From positions 1-49,905 of the forward strand of contig JANQPQ010000007.1 of assembly GCA_028285445.1 (NCBI GenBank): 49,905 nt of DNA, read 5' to 3'. The position numbers and the translations under genes were made by a program. Shown here piece after piece: positions 25,400-34,475 of this stretch (position 1 is its first letter; every line of letters starts with the position of its first letter). The DNA comes from Cyclobacteriaceae bacterium. GTDB lineage: Bacteria; Bacteroidota; Bacteroidia; Cytophagales; Cyclobacteriaceae. Under the pieces are notes generated by a model, which was not told the origin of the DNA, did not search any database, and saw nothing but the letters and a program-made list of their open reading frames with translations.

Positions 25400-25930
25400 A
25401 TGAAGGAGGAATATAGATATGGCAGTGAACAACGCTGGAAGTACTTTTCCAAGCCATTGACGAAACTGGTTGTTGTGTTAGTGGCAGCCACCATCTGCGC
25501 AGCATTATTTTTCGAGGTGGCTAATGAAGACTTTACAGCGGTAGTAGTTGGAACATTGTTGTCGGTAGGTTTGGCCTATGTACTTCCTCTACTGATAATT
25601 GCTAGAATCCATATTAAGCGAAGCAGGGATGCATATTTCGCTATTGATAAATCGAAAGATCGGTACGAATTCCGGGACGGAAGTAACCAGATCGCTTTTG
25701 GTAGTGATCAGATAGATAAGGTAGTAAAGGTGGTTTCGCCCCCTACATACGACAATAGATTTGATAGAATCGGTTTCGGCTACTTCTATTATTGGAAGGT
25801 AGTGCTCAAGGATGGCTCAATTCTTTATCTGTCGTGTATGTTACTTGATACTCACGAATTCTACGGTCGCCACCACACATTAGAAAAACAAGGATTCCCG
25901 GTGCCTAAGCCAACCATGTTAGTGCAGTAA
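25400..25930 (+). CDS. Two-span membrane protein of unknown function
   Basis: A 176-residue protein with two hydrophobic helices (about 20-38 and 48-68) followed by a cytoplasmic beta-rich domain of about 105 residues (YFAIDKSKDRYEFRDGSNQIAFGSDQIDKVVKVVSPP, then YWKVVLKDGSILYLSCMLL). Topology and strand pattern are like small membrane-anchored PH-type proteins, but no diagnostic motif is seen. It is convergent with the Coa1-like gene at 25962. The function is unknown. Confidence 0.65.
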   Translation: MKEEYRYGSEQRWKYFSKPLTKLVVVLVAATICAALFFEVANEDFTAVVVGTLLSVGLAYVLPLLIIARIHIKRSRDAYFAIDKSKDRYEFRDGSNQIAFGSDQIDKVVKVVSPPTYDNRFDRIGFGYFYYWKVVLKDGSILYLSCMLLDTHEFYGRHHTLEKQGFPVPKPTMLVQ

Positions 25931-25961
25931 TTTGAGGCCCGATGACACTAGACATTCGTGC

Positions 25962-26510
25962 CTACTTAAATTGCAGTGACTTTACTTCCCAATATCCCAA
26001 TTCCTTGCTTAGTGAGATATTAACTCGGACTCCACCTTTTGCTCCATAAACGCTAAAATCTAAGTCAGCATTGTACGTACTGGTTGAACCTGACACCAAC
26101 GCGCCGGTTCCACCATATTTTCCAATACGTTCCATGATGGCATCGTTTTCCTGAATCTCGATAATCGCTGCCTTGAATCCCGGTGAAGTTTTCATTAATG
26201 AGCCACCACCAACTACGATAAGCATTGCGAAGCCAAGGCAAAACGCCCAAAATTCAAGCAGGAAATTGTTAAAGATAAATGCCATGAACGCGTCACCCTG
26301 AGATCGATATTTTCTGGAATCAAATGGATGAAGGATAGGTTGCCGGATGCGGACCGTTATCCAGATGATTGCCCCAATGACAAATAAGACAGGTCCAACT
26401 TTGGCACCATGCCTGAGATAGGGAATGGCGTTTGCATCACCTACCATGCCAGCCATGAACAAAACTATTCCTGCCCAGATAAGTGTTTTGTATGCCGATT
26501 TGAGGTCCAT
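25962..26510 (-). CDS. Membrane protein with C-terminal Coa1/Tim21-like domain
   Basis: A 182-residue protein with about three hydrophobic segments (9-25, 38-55 and 83-105) and a C-terminal external domain of about 75 residues (FKAAIIEIQENDAIMERIGKYGG, GSTSTYNADLDFSVYGAKGGVRVNISLSKELGYWEVKSLQFK). That last pattern, helix with a conserved G then strands carrying a G.v.v....W.v..L, recalls the cytochrome oxidase assembly factor 1/Tim21 fold. The assignment is by eye and tentative. It is followed in the upstream direction by a secreted SH3-like protein gene 39 bases away, also on the minus strand. Confidence 0.6.
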   Translation of the reverse strand: MDLKSAYKTLIWAGIVLFMAGMVGDANAIPYLRHGAKVGPVLFVIGAIIWITVRIRQPILHPFDSRKYRSQGDAFMAFIFNNFLLEFWAFCLGFAMLIVVGGGSLMKTSPGFKAAIIEIQENDAIMERIGKYGGTGALVSGSTSTYNADLDFSVYGAKGGVRVNISLSKELGYWEVKSLQFK

Positions 26511-26549
26511 TATTGGTAAACGTAGTATTCTCCTACTTTTCGCCTCAAG

Positions 26550-27248
26550 CTAACACCCCTTACCATAATTCCAGATATTCGGTGTTTGTTCTTCAGATAG
26601 AACTTTGATCCACCCAGTTAAAGTCCTGATAACAAGGTCATCCTCTCCAGAGCAGGGATGTTTGCGATATTCTTTAGCCTCTACTTTGCACCAATAACCC
26701 TCCGTTTCCTTTGTCAGTGTTATTGCCCAAAGATCTCCTGTAAGTGTCACCAGAATGTTTGAGTCCGTAGTGGGAGCAGCCCTTAAATTTAATCCAGGAT
26801 GCTTGGCATACCATCCCAATACATCACCCTTATTTAGCAGGTAGCTCATCCATGAGGTCACAGCTAAACCTTTGGATTCCAATTCTTCCACTTTTATCCA
26901 GTAACCATCACCGGTTTTCACGAAACCTTCTTGGGTGTCCACATATACCAGTGCCATCACTTCGTATCCCACCATATATAGACTTGATGTACTTAACTCC
27001 TGGTATTGAGATTCGGTTTTCACTAAAGCCTTGTATACTTCGCCGTTACTGTCGCTGGGGCCTAGCTCAAGTCTCGCAATTTGTTTGCCATTTGGTTGGT
27101 TGTAAGCCACAAGTCCAGTGGCAGGTATGTAGATGCAGCAGGATTCAAAAGACCGATCTGGATTTGGCAAAATGAGTCCCTTTTTTAGTTCCTGCCCAAA
27201 TAGATTGGAGAAGCAGAATAGAAGAATTAATAAAGTGAATTGTCGCAT
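26550..27248 (-). CDS. Secreted SH3-like domain protein
   Basis: A 232-residue exported protein with signal peptide (1-19, ending NLFGQ). The mature part seems to hold two SH3-type units: about 42-125 (CIYIPATGLVAYNQPNGKQIARLELG, ending EGFVKTGDGYWIKVEEL) and about 148-220 (HPGLNLRAAPTTDSNILVTLTGDLWAITLTKETEGYWCKVEA), the second with the LNLRAAP bacterial SH3 signature. No catalytic domain is attached, so it is probably a binding protein of the periplasm or surface. It lies 39 bases upstream of the Coa1-like membrane gene and may share its transcript. The 27249-27479 gap beyond holds no visible gene. Confidence 0.65.
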   Translation of the reverse strand: MRQFTLLILLFCFSNLFGQELKKGLILPNPDRSFESCCIYIPATGLVAYNQPNGKQIARLELGPSDSNGEVYKALVKTESQYQELSTSSLYMVGYEVMALVYVDTQEGFVKTGDGYWIKVEELESKGLAVTSWMSYLLNKGDVLGWYAKHPGLNLRAAPTTDSNILVTLTGDLWAITLTKETEGYWCKVEAKEYRKHPCSGEDDLVIRTLTGWIKVLSEEQTPNIWNYGKGC

Positions 27249-27479
27249 AGCCTGACGTAGTTGCTTTTACCAATATATCCATTACTGGAATTTTAATACT
27301 GAAGTGGGATAAGGCGAAGCCACCACCATACCAATTTCACCTGCAGTTAATGGCAGCTAATTCAAATTATATCCACTTAAAAACGTTGTCTGCCGCCGAA
27401 AGCTGCATCTAATTTATCGGTTTCGTATACTAAACTTTCGGGAAGTTTCTCATATGCCTGCAATTACCAAAACAAAACT

Positions 27480-29888
27480 ATGATAAACCTCAAAATTGCA
27501 CTCCGCACTTATCTGCGCAATAAGCTCTATTCATCTATAAGCCTTATAGGACTGAGTATTGGCTTAACCTTTTTTGTGCTTACCACTGTTTATATTCTCG
27601 ACGAACTATCCTATGATAAGTTCCATACCAACTCCCATCGCATCTACAGGGTATTGGACTTTAGGCTTACTGATGGCGTTGGAGAAAGGTTGGTTTCCAC
27701 TGTAACCCCGGCAGCGGAAGCATTGGAGGAAGATTTTGCTAACTACATAGAACACTCAGTGAGGTTCTTCAATTTCGGCTCCACTACTTCTCCGATCTCC
27801 TACCGAAGCAACGACGGCGTCACGCATTTTAACGAATCATATTTCTATTTCTCGGATCCCGGATTTTTCAATGTATTTGATCTCAAACTAAGTACCGGCG
27901 ATCCTCAGACAGCACTTACCCAACCTAATGCGTTGGTGATAAGCGAAAGTGCAGCCAGAAGGTACTTTGGTGATGAAGATCCCATTGGTAAGGTTTTGAG
28001 ATACCAGGACACACATGACCTTAGTATTACTGGTGTATTGGAAGATACTCCACATAATTCTCATATGAAGATCGACTTTCTGGCTTCTTTTTCCACCCTC
28101 GACAACCCCGATGTAATGGCCACGAGACTACGGAATTCGTGGATATGGAATCCCACCTGGACCTATTTATTGCTGAAAGAAGGAGCCGACGCGACCGCAT
28201 TGGAGGAGCAGCTGCCAGCGTTTGTACAGAGGCACTTTCCCGAGTCGCGAAGGGACAAAGTCTCATTATATTTGCAACCAATAGAAGATGTCCATCTAAA
28301 ATCTAACCTAGGTGGAGAAATGATGCCTAACGGTAATATGGCTTACCTGTACATACTAGGTAGCCTGGCTGCCCTCATTCTTATCATTACTTCCATTAAT
28401 TATGTAAACCTGGCGGTAGCACAATCTACCCGCAGGGCCAAAGAAGTTGGCATTCACAAGACGCTGGGTGCAAATCGACAATGGTTGCTGCAGCGATACC
28501 TGCTGGAGTTCGTAATTTTCTCAATCATCGCTGTTTTAATAGCCATACCGCTGGCAGAGTGGGGCTTAACCTACCTAAATGACTACACTGGTAAGCAGAT
28601 TGATATCCGTTGGTTTGAGAATCCTATTAACATTATGCTATTGCTTGGCTTCGGAATTGTGGTGGGAGTACTGTCAGGAACATATCCTGCCATATTTCTT
28701 TCCAGGATTGAAACAGCCCGAATACTACAGGGAAAGTCGCGAATTAACGCCTCTGCCCGGCTGCGGCAATCCCTTATCCTGATCCAATTCTCCCTCAATG
28801 TTATCCTGGTGATTGGAGCTTACTTTGCTTTTGACCAATTAAAATTCCTTCGTAGCAAGGAATTAGGGTTTGATAAGGATCAGGTTATCCTGGTACCGGT
28901 ACATCGCTCGGCCGCGGTTCAGCAGTTTCAATCGTTGCATACCGAATTAATGGCTCTTCCAGGTGTCGAAGCTGTAACACTATTGGAGGATGTACCAGGA
29001 CAAAGAACTAATACGGGCAATTTTATGCCCGAAGGTTTTGATGAGCCCCGGCAGTTTCAGCGATTGCAAACTTTCCCGGGAATTATTGAAGCCTTGGGTG
29101 TAGAAATTATTGCCGGAAGAACTCTCTCAGCCGATCTTGATCTCGCGAGGAGGGAAGTAATTATCAATGAAGCGATGGTGAAGTATCTTGATTGGGGAGA
29201 ACCGGAAGATGCTCTTGGCAGAACATTTGATAGGCAGGGGGATGAGGTTGTTGGAGTGGTAAAGGATTTTCACATCGAATCACTGCATAAGTCAATTAGC
29301 CCTTTTGTATTTGTTCGCATGGGTAATGACCCTCGCGCAACAAGCTTCTTTGGACGTTACTTGGTAATTCGCTTTAACAACGCAGATTTAACCACAATGC
29401 TTTCAGAGATAGGTGACGTATGGCAAAAGTTGGTTACCGACCGATCATTTGATTTCTTCTTCCTGGATCAGGAGATGCAGCAACTATATAAGGCTGAAGA
29501 CAACCTTACCCGTGTCGCGGTTTTAGTTGGCACCGTAACTTTAATACTGGCCGCTTTGGGACTATTCGGGCTCGCGAGCTATATCATGAGTCTGAAAACC
29601 AGGGAAGTAGGCGTTAGAAAAGTGTTTGGCGCAAACATCTCTCAGATCACTTTCCGCATATCAAGAAACCTCATTACCTTGATCTTTCTCGCGGCAGTTT
29701 TGGCAACGCCTGTGGCCTATTTATTGGTGAAAACGTGGCTTGCCGATTTCGCCTTTAGAATTGACATCACACTTTGGCCGTTTGTTGGAGCGATTCTTTT
29801 TGTGTTGATCGTAGCTGGCATTGCCATCGGTTACCAGGCAATGAAAACGGCGAGATTAAACCCCATTAATACGCTAAGGGTAGAATGA
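27480..29888 (+). CDS. MacB/FtsX-type ABC transporter permease, 802 residues
   Basis: Large inner-membrane permease with the two-FtsX layout typical of Bacteroidota: membrane helix 1 (about 20-42), a MacB periplasmic domain (45-270), three helices (about 290-400), a second periplasmic domain (435-660) and three final helices (675-795). It ends with the conserved ARLNPINTLRVE. The cytoplasmic text RRAKEVGIHKTLGANRQWLLQRYLLE and KTREVGVRKVFGANISQ marks the coupling helices. No ATPase gene is adjacent. Such stand-alone permeases often act with an ATPase made elsewhere; the substrate is unknown. A paralogue lies at 41587-43959. Confidence 0.9.
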   Translation: MINLKIALRTYLRNKLYSSISLIGLSIGLTFFVLTTVYILDELSYDKFHTNSHRIYRVLDFRLTDGVGERLVSTVTPAAEALEEDFANYIEHSVRFFNFGSTTSPISYRSNDGVTHFNESYFYFSDPGFFNVFDLKLSTGDPQTALTQPNALVISESAARRYFGDEDPIGKVLRYQDTHDLSITGVLEDTPHNSHMKIDFLASFSTLDNPDVMATRLRNSWIWNPTWTYLLLKEGADATALEEQLPAFVQRHFPESRRDKVSLYLQPIEDVHLKSNLGGEMMPNGNMAYLYILGSLAALILIITSINYVNLAVAQSTRRAKEVGIHKTLGANRQWLLQRYLLEFVIFSIIAVLIAIPLAEWGLTYLNDYTGKQIDIRWFENPINIMLLLGFGIVVGVLSGTYPAIFLSRIETARILQGKSRINASARLRQSLILIQFSLNVILVIGAYFAFDQLKFLRSKELGFDKDQVILVPVHRSAAVQQFQSLHTELMALPGVEAVTLLEDVPGQRTNTGNFMPEGFDEPRQFQRLQTFPGIIEALGVEIIAGRTLSADLDLARREVIINEAMVKYLDWGEPEDALGRTFDRQGDEVVGVVKDFHIESLHKSISPFVFVRMGNDPRATSFFGRYLVIRFNNADLTTMLSEIGDVWQKLVTDRSFDFFFLDQEMQQLYKAEDNLTRVAVLVGTVTLILAALGLFGLASYIMSLKTREVGVRKVFGANISQITFRISRNLITLIFLAAVLATPVAYLLVKTWLADFAFRIDITLWPFVGAILFVLIVAGIAIGYQAMKTARLNPINTLRVE

Positions 29889-29918
29889 CGCCCGAGTGAT
29901 GTCTCACGATTCCGTGGG

Positions 29919-30377
29919 CTAATCAATAATGATGGTATTCAGATTAAATTCGAAGAGATTTCCGAATTTGCCATCTTCAATTTTAGTGATTTGAATGTCA
30001 TGCCATGGCACCGTAATCTGTATTTCCGATGTGATGTTGTTTTGCGTAGCTATCACGACCAGAGGTACAGAATCCCTATTTGCTTTGTAGAATTTTAGTA
30101 GATCTTCTGCTGATCCGTATAGACTAGAGGAGAGATGTGAGCATATAAGAGCATCAAAATTATGGTTAGTGGACTCAACCACCACCCAGAGATTCTGAGG
30201 AGGCTCAACTTCAAATCCGTGCAGCATTCTCGTGTCCGGCAGTTTTATGCTTTCAATTTTTAGCGATTCAGATTTCACGTTACCGACATACTTTAGCCTA
30301 TATATGCCACAGGCTTGCCCCAGGGTGTATTGAGCAATTGAACAAGTTACTACCATCATCACCACAGTTTTCATCAT
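29919..30377 (-). CDS. Secreted protein of unknown function
   Basis: A 152-residue exported protein with an N-terminal signal (about 1-20, ending YTLGQ) followed by ACGIYRLKYVGNVKSESLKIESIKLP and a beta-rich body (EPPQNLWVVVEST, SLYGSAEDLLKFYKANRDSVPLVVIA). A single Cys (23) follows the signal and could be lipidated, but the lipobox is poor. I recognise no family. It lies 20 bases after the frameshifted gene at 30398-30770 on the same strand and is convergent with the permease gene. Confidence 0.6.
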   Translation of the reverse strand: MMKTVVMMVVTCSIAQYTLGQACGIYRLKYVGNVKSESLKIESIKLPDTRMLHGFEVEPPQNLWVVVESTNHNFDALICSHLSSSLYGSAEDLLKFYKANRDSVPLVVIATQNNITSEIQITVPWHDIQITKIEDGKFGNLFEFNLNTIIID

Positions 30378-30397
30378 TTCGCCAGCTGCTTATTCCA

Positions 30398-30770
30398 TTA
30401 ATAACTTCGGGTATTTTCTACGAGCTCGTTTTGAGAATCAAGGTTGGTAATAGCATATTCGATATTTTCCCGGTTTATTTCCTCAACAATTATGAATCCA
30501 GAACCCAGGACATAACTGTTTAGAGGTCCGAGTAATTGTTGTAGCCAGGAGGGAGTGGTGAAGGTCATTAATTTGGTCATCAACATTAATTGACCGAATA
30601 GCTGGAATTGGAGCTTCGGTGAAGCAATACTTCGGTAGCCAGACTAATTTTCCGCGGTTGTTTTTTATTCTCACCTGGTCTTCTTTGAATTCATGTATAA
30701 CGTAACTTTTCCGTTTTGTTATATGATCAGAGTAAGCTGATTCATCAATACAGTATATTTCCTTCTGCAT
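30398..30770 (-). pseudogene. Frameshifted small gene (two-part open frame)
   Basis: Two overlapping minus-strand frames read like halves of one protein. Codons from 30770 give MQKEIYCIDESAYSDHI, then IRNN-type text RIKNNRGKLVWLPKYCF and SINVDDQIND (to about 30560), after which the frame turns to unrelated sequence. The other frame, from about 30565 to the stop at 30398, supplies FTTPSWLQQLLGPLNSY, FIIVEEINRENIEYAITNLD and QNELVENTRSY. A strand that should link the two is missing, so a small deletion not divisible by three near 30560 is the likely lesion. This is inferred from composition and remembered family shape; alignment to an intact homologue would decide. Confidence 0.6.
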
Positions 30771-30800
30771 AGTAGGTATTATCAGTATCAGTAATTACGA

Positions 30801-32540
30801 TTATCTCACCGGAATAAATTCATTGTTTTGAACCAGGTACTTCTGGTTGTTGATTACAATTTCATCACCTTCCCGCAATTCAGAGAGATCCCATAAGTCA
30901 CTTTGCATAGTGTGTATTGACCCGCCGGTTCTTCTGGCAATTGTTAGGTACTGGGGATTGGCACCAGGCTTTTTGCCAAAGCGACCTTCTGTGCCGCAAA
31001 GTATAATTCTAACCGGAATGTTTAGTTGGTCAAGAAGCTCGATATCGCGTACATTGCTGTAATTGTCAGCAATTAGTATCAGCTCCTGTTTTGGTTGGAT
31101 ACCGCTAGCAACTGATAATAACGCTTCCAGATCGTTTTCAGCTTTGTCACCACTGCAGCCTCTAATTTTGGTTTGCATCATAACGGTGATGATGTCTACC
31201 ATGTTAGTTGAGTTACTTTGGTAAATGCCACCGGTCTTGCCCATCTCCTTTAGCCGGTTAGGCTTGCCATCGCCATCATTAAAAAAAACATATTTAGTTG
31301 ACTCCCCTTCAATTCTGTCTAAGCCCTGCCACACAAGTATTTCTTCCATGTATGGATCCATACTGCAGGTGAGGTCTGTTACTACCGTCTTATCGCGCCA
31401 TTTCTCTCCAACACGATCAAATACTGATAACACGGTATTCCTATTTTCGGTAAATAGATTTGAATTCGATTGCAAGGCCGATTTAACTCTTTCGGTTGTT
31501 TTCGCGATTTTGTTGGCGGTTTCCTCAGGCGAGTCAGCCCAGAAGTCTACTATATTCCTGGCCAAAGAGTCACGAATAGCTTCAGCCTGCTCTTGAAATC
31601 TAATGTAGGCTTCCCGTTCACCAGAAGGAACAGATTCATAGTCTACATTAAGTATAAAAACATGATAGCGGTGTTCGGCTTTTACTTCGCCTTGCCTAAA
31701 ATTGGGGTTGTACTTGTGACTAAGCGTATAGGGGTCTCCAAGTGGTACAACCACCTGAGCCAGCCCGTTTTCGTCACTGATTTCAGTGTATTGCTCCCCG
31801 GTTCTTGCGTTGGTTACGGTAAACAACTCGCCGCCTATTTTCTCCATAGTACGATAATCGTAAAAGCGAAAATTTATTAAGCCGGTAGTGAGGGAGGGGT
31901 ACTTTGATCCTGAATTGGCCCCGGAGTACTCTAAATCGAAGTCGAGCACCAGGTTCTTAACCTCCGGGATATCAATCCGCACGTAATCCGGAGCATGTTG
32001 AAAACTGACTATGTAGTCCTCTCCGTTAGGTAGCTTCAACGTCAGTTTGCCATCAGCGTCAGTGATCCCATGAAAATCCTGGTCGCTGCTTTCTCTCTTT
32101 AGCATGATAGTCTCCCCATCCAGAATATTCCCTTCGAAATCTTTTAGTGAGAAGTTCACCACAGCTTCGCTCTCGGAGGGTAGTAGCTGGCCAAGTAGTT
32201 CAGGCAGTATCTCCACCTGCAGGATGTAGCTTCTAAAAGGTAGATTGGCGACACTGAGTAAATCGTAATTCTTGTGGCCTGCAATATGAAGATCATAGTC
32301 ATCTCCAACAGGCAATAGCAACTGAATTTTGCCTTCAGCATTTACAGACCCTTTAATGCTTTCGCCAGACTGTCTTCCAACCAGTTCAAAATCATATTGA
32401 ACTGGCTCCCCTTCACTATCGAAAAATTCCAACATAATGAGGGCTTTTCTTGCAGTAGGCGCAAGCGCAACCTCCTGGCTAAAAAGCCATGTGGTGGGGC
32501 AGAGTAAAAAGAAACCCAGGCTGAGGCAAAGGGTTCGCAT
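30801..32540 (-). CDS. Secreted VWA-domain protein with three N-terminal beta repeats
   Basis: A 579-residue exported protein. A signal peptide (1-21, ending WLFSQ) is followed by three related repeats of about 80-95 residues (33-110, 126-203 and 220-300). Each begins with a strand plus F(Y/K)D and closes with (V/L)PxGxxYxL, as in carboxypeptidase-regulatory or prealbumin-like folds. After a helical linker (310-380) comes a von Willebrand A-like domain (about 385-560) with a MIDAS-type DLTCS (389-393), QELILIADN and PVRIILCGTEG. A metal-dependent adhesion or scaffold role is plausible. No protease or partner is adjacent. It diverges from the cyclase gene at 32680. Confidence 0.75.
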   Translation of the reverse strand: MRTLCLSLGFFLLCPTTWLFSQEVALAPTARKALIMLEFFDSEGEPVQYDFELVGRQSGESIKGSVNAEGKIQLLLPVGDDYDLHIAGHKNYDLLSVANLPFRSYILQVEILPELLGQLLPSESEAVVNFSLKDFEGNILDGETIMLKRESSDQDFHGITDADGKLTLKLPNGEDYIVSFQHAPDYVRIDIPEVKNLVLDFDLEYSGANSGSKYPSLTTGLINFRFYDYRTMEKIGGELFTVTNARTGEQYTEISDENGLAQVVVPLGDPYTLSHKYNPNFRQGEVKAEHRYHVFILNVDYESVPSGEREAYIRFQEQAEAIRDSLARNIVDFWADSPEETANKIAKTTERVKSALQSNSNLFTENRNTVLSVFDRVGEKWRDKTVVTDLTCSMDPYMEEILVWQGLDRIEGESTKYVFFNDGDGKPNRLKEMGKTGGIYQSNSTNMVDIITVMMQTKIRGCSGDKAENDLEALLSVASGIQPKQELILIADNYSNVRDIELLDQLNIPVRIILCGTEGRFGKKPGANPQYLTIARRTGGSIHTMQSDLWDLSELREGDEIVINNQKYLVQNNEFIPVR

Positions 32541-32679
32541 TTCATCTTAAGTTATTTAAATTTACTAATTAACTGGGACTGAAGGAAGTACAGGTGGGAT
32601 CAGATTCTGGTCTCAAAAGGGATTGTAGTGGCGGCATAAACCAAGGTTTGGAAGCGCAGTTTACTCAAAAAACTAAATC

Positions 32680-34470
32680 ATGCCCAAGACGACCCGACAA
32701 CTGGCCGCAATCATGTTTACCGACATTGAGGGTTACACCACCTTGATGCAGCATGATGAATTCCAAGCTGTTTTCTTACGGGACGAACATCGCAGGATCT
32801 TTAATACTGCCATGAAGAAATGGGGAGGCAATGTTCTCCAGTATTATGGTGATGGCACGTTGAGCACCTTCGATAGTGTTGTTGACGCTGTGCAGTGCGG
32901 AATTGAGATGCAACGGGCCTATCAACAAGCGTACAATCCTCATCCCGGTACAGAAGGCATACCGGTGCGTGTTGGCATTCACTCAGGAGATATCATTTAT
33001 ACGGAGGAAGATGTTATTGGCGATGGTGTAAACGTTGCATCGAGGATTGAATCACTAGCTACCGTAGGCAGCGTGCTGATTTCGGATAAAGTTTACGACG
33101 AAATCAAAAACCAGCATGATATTAAGACTAAGTCAATGGGCTGGTTCAAGCTGAAAAATGTAACTAGGGAGGTTGAAGTGTTTGCTGTTGCTAACGAAGG
33201 GCTGGTAGTTCCCGACCCTAGCCAAGTAAAGGGCAAGGCAGAAAGAGTTCCCAATCAGGATGATCTCTCCCCTGGAAGTGATCTGAAAAGGGAGGCAACC
33301 CGCAGCGAGGAAGCACAACTAAAGGTGAAGAGGAGCAATTTATTCATTGCCCTACTAGTGCTGGCGGTAGCAGCAATAGCATTGGTTTACTTTAGTGGGG
33401 GTAATGGTTTGAAAATCGGTTCTGAGGAACAAAGTGTTAAGCCTGATACTTGCATGACCCAATCAAGTGAGTATCTCATTACTGTCGCCCCATTTCAGGC
33501 AAGTCCCGGAGAAGCGCTGAGTAGGGATTTGATCAGTAGCCTGCGTAGTCAGAATACGGCCAGCAATGTTTCCATTGAAGGGGTTGCACTTTACCTTGAT
33601 ATTGCCTTGCAAGAAGCAAGTAAGCAAGCATTAGATTCTATTAAAGGCTCCTTTTGTTCATATAAAGGATTGGTAGTTTATGGGTTTTATAGCCGTTCTG
33701 AGGAAGTGCTGAACTGCTACGTAGATATGGGTGGCATCTACGAACCAGTTGAGTATTTGACTTCTGATAAGTCTATTATCATCAGGCCACCCGCAAATAT
33801 TAAATTCGAGATTCCAGCGCAAACCAACTACCTGGCTAAGGTTATTCTGGGCATGATCTATCCGTCACTAGGTAGATACGACGAATCGGTAGCAGTCTTG
33901 GAGGAATACTTGAATGAGATGAATGATTCCGTACCAAACCCAAGACTTGAATACTTACTTAACCTATTTCTATCAATGTCATATCTGGGTCTTGAGCAGG
34001 TAGAAGACGCCGAGACTCGGTTACGTGCCGCCCAGAGGTTGTTTCCACAGGATACTTCCATCGACATCGAGGTGTTACAGTCAGTAGCAAAAGAAGATGA
34101 AGAGAAGCCTGGGAGGGAAATGCTTCAAGAGGAGGGGCCCGACAAGGCGGACACAGCTAACCGCATTTCCCTACCATCAGCTGGCAGTTCAGGGCCTAAA
34201 GGTTTCATTACAATCAACGGCGGAGCAAATAGCACCACTTCCACTACTGTAAAGATCCAGGTGTTTGCCACGAACACCTCGGTGATTATAATTAATGGCG
34301 ATAAGGAGCTGCCTTACAAGCAGCAACAAGGTCTTAACTATATGGTTGTGGAATGGGTACTTACTGAAGGATTGGGGGACAAGAAGGTGGAGGTACAGTT
34401 TAGGGACGAAGACGGCAATATTTCCAATTTTCCCGCAGCGGCAACAATTAGGTTGGAGGCAGGAAACTGA
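32680..34470 (+). CDS. Class III adenylate/guanylate cyclase with extracytoplasmic TPR/Ig-like region
   Basis: A 596-residue protein with an N-terminal cytoplasmic catalytic domain (8-170), one membrane helix (221-239) and an external part. The catalytic domain keeps both metal aspartates (Asp15 in FTDIEGYT, Asp58 in YYGDGT) and the Asn118/Arg122 pair in GDGVNVASRIES, so activity is likely. Gln54 stands where many cyclases have the adenine-selecting Lys, with Asp111 as second selector. The external part has a TPR-like stretch (385-465, IYPSLGRYDESVAVLEEYL) and an Ig-like beta domain (about 512-594). A fragment of a formylglycine-generating-enzyme domain lies directly after the stop in another frame, so this C-terminus may be truncated. 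Confidence 0.85.
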   Translation: MPKTTRQLAAIMFTDIEGYTTLMQHDEFQAVFLRDEHRRIFNTAMKKWGGNVLQYYGDGTLSTFDSVVDAVQCGIEMQRAYQQAYNPHPGTEGIPVRVGIHSGDIIYTEEDVIGDGVNVASRIESLATVGSVLISDKVYDEIKNQHDIKTKSMGWFKLKNVTREVEVFAVANEGLVVPDPSQVKGKAERVPNQDDLSPGSDLKREATRSEEAQLKVKRSNLFIALLVLAVAAIALVYFSGGNGLKIGSEEQSVKPDTCMTQSSEYLITVAPFQASPGEALSRDLISSLRSQNTASNVSIEGVALYLDIALQEASKQALDSIKGSFCSYKGLVVYGFYSRSEEVLNCYVDMGGIYEPVEYLTSDKSIIIRPPANIKFEIPAQTNYLAKVILGMIYPSLGRYDESVAVLEEYLNEMNDSVPNPRLEYLLNLFLSMSYLGLEQVEDAETRLRAAQRLFPQDTSIDIEVLQSVAKEDEEKPGREMLQEEGPDKADTANRISLPSAGSSGPKGFITINGGANSTTSTTVKIQVFATNTSVIIINGDKELPYKQQQGLNYMVVEWVLTEGLGDKKVEVQFRDEDGNISNFPAAATIRLEAGN

Positions 34471-34475
34471 ATTAG

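Noticed and set aside
27249-27479. Gap before the first permease searched for a small RNA or gene
   Set aside because: No open frame, hairpin with T run or consensus promoter could be supported.
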